A stretch of DNA of 5,187 bases. It comes from Clostridia bacterium. Its GTDB lineage: Bacteria; Bacillota; Clostridia; Oscillospirales; Acutalibacteraceae. Numbering within the stretch: position 1 is the first letter of the stretch; the number at the start of each line of letters is the position of its first letter. The stretch lies in assembly GCA_024404125.1 (NCBI GenBank), contig JAKSQL010000081.1, forward strand, positions 1 through 5,187, written 5' to 3'. This document shows, one piece after another, positions 4,699 through 5,187 of the stretch. The notes beneath the pieces were generated by a model. It searched no databases. It saw nothing but the letters and a program-made list of their open reading frames with translations, and was not told where the DNA came from. The position numbers and the translations under genes were made by a program.

Positions 4699-5187
4699 CT
4701 ATTGTTTCTCCTTATATTCTTTGATTAGTTTAAAAGTATATTCTTCACCGCAGTTTTGCGGAAATTCAAAAGATAACGCGTATATATCTGTTGCTATTGC
4801 TTCGCTGCCGAAAACGTTTTTAGAATCAAAATCAAGTTTTTTTATTTGCGAGAAAGACGAAACTACCGGCGTGTACGAAACTAAATTTTTAAGATGCTTT
4901 TCTCCGAGCGGCGAAAATCCCAAAACTCGCGTATAGGGTGGGGGGCGCATAAAAAACGATTTGTCAAATTCGAGTGTGGCGGTTAAAATAAGACGTTTTA
5001 TTCTTGCAAGCGTATACCGTTTGCTTTTTAACATAGTGTAAAGTTCGTCAAGACTTTTAGCCGTTTTCACCGCACCCAAAAGTGCGTTTTCAAGTCCCTC
5101 GCTTATATCGGGCAGTTTTTTGAAATCACTTAATTTCTTTTGTCGCAAAGAAAAAAGCATCGCGTTTTCAAGGCGGTTAATATCCGA
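4699..5187 (-). CDS. tmcAL: tRNA(Met) cytidine acetate ligase, C-terminal part (runs off the window)
   Basis: TmcAL (YlbM in Bacillus) uses ATP and acetate to make N4-acetylcytidine at the wobble position C34 of elongator tRNA-Met, helping accurate AUG decoding. Only the last 162 residues are in the window. The frame stays open to the edge at 5187, reading SDINRLENAM before the first Met. The ATG at 5160 is therefore an internal methionine and not the start. Family marks are ISEGLENALL (about 28-37 of the visible part), KRYTLARIKRLIL (about 56-68) and PPPYTRVLGFSPLG (about 82-95), all from the C-terminal region. The nucleotide-binding N-terminal domain lies outside the window, so catalytic residues cannot be checked. 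The gene overlaps the ribosome binding site of the next gene and abuts its ATG. The operon promoter is also outside. Confidence 0.88.
   Translation of the reverse strand, partial: SDINRLENAMLFSLRQKKLSDFKKLPDISEGLENALLGAVKTAKSLDELYTMLKSKRYTLARIKRLILTATLEFDKSFFMRPPPYTRVLGFSPLGEKHLKNLVSYTPVVSSFSQIKKLDFDSKNVFGSEAIATDIYALSFEFPQNCGEEYTFKLIKEYKEKQ

Noticed and set aside
4667..4936. 89-codon plus-strand frame opposite the tmcAL/mutarotase junction
   Set aside because: It is antisense to two well-supported coding genes and has no motif or ribosome binding site.
5158..5160. ATG at 5160 as the start of tmcAL
   Set aside because: The frame stays open and family-like upstream to the window edge, there is no ribosome binding site, and TmcAL proteins are far longer with an N-terminal nucleotide-binding domain.

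Overview
The window reads as chromosomal DNA of an AT-rich, endospore-lineage Firmicute, most likely a member of the Clostridia. The evidence is a clear Spo0A homologue with 0A-box-like sites upstream, strong AGGAGG-type ribosome binding sites, TTG starts, hairpin-plus-T-run terminators, and a Clostridia-style MscL with a zinc ribbon at its C terminus. No rRNA, tRNA, CRISPR array, transposase or phage gene is visible. Genus cannot be assigned from this sequence alone.

Layout, left to right. (1) 37-1109: type I glyceraldehyde-3-phosphate dehydrogenase (gap) with its own sigma-A promoter, plus strand, apparently monocistronic. (2) 1110-1488: a 379-base intergenic region holding two copies of the same long hairpin terminator, 261 bases apart. 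They bracket a block rich in inverted repeats that I do not recognise. (3) 1489-1965: a TspO/MBR membrane protein starting at TTG, plus strand. It converges on (4) 2016-2429, a large-conductance mechanosensitive channel (mscL) on the minus strand, across a shared bidirectional terminator. (5) 2430-2725: a divergent promoter region with a sigma-A promoter for mscL, a sigma-A promoter for spo0A and several matches to the Spo0A binding site. (6) 2726-3502: spo0A, followed 7 bases after its stop by a 55-residue ORF of unknown function (3510-3677, TTG start), then a terminator. (7) 3729-5187: a minus-strand operon ending at its own terminator. It contains the 3' part of tmcAL (tRNA-Met cytidine acetate ligase, running off the window edge) and a directly abutting galactose-mutarotase-fold protein.

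The genes do not form one pathway: the window holds glycolysis, membrane channel/transport, sporulation control, tRNA modification and a sugar-epimerase-like protein of unknown substrate. The regulatory hub is the mscL-spo0A intergenic region, where the 0A-box matches suggest that Spo0A controls its own gene and perhaps mscL. The least explained pieces are the small ORF behind spo0A and the structured block between the twin terminators.
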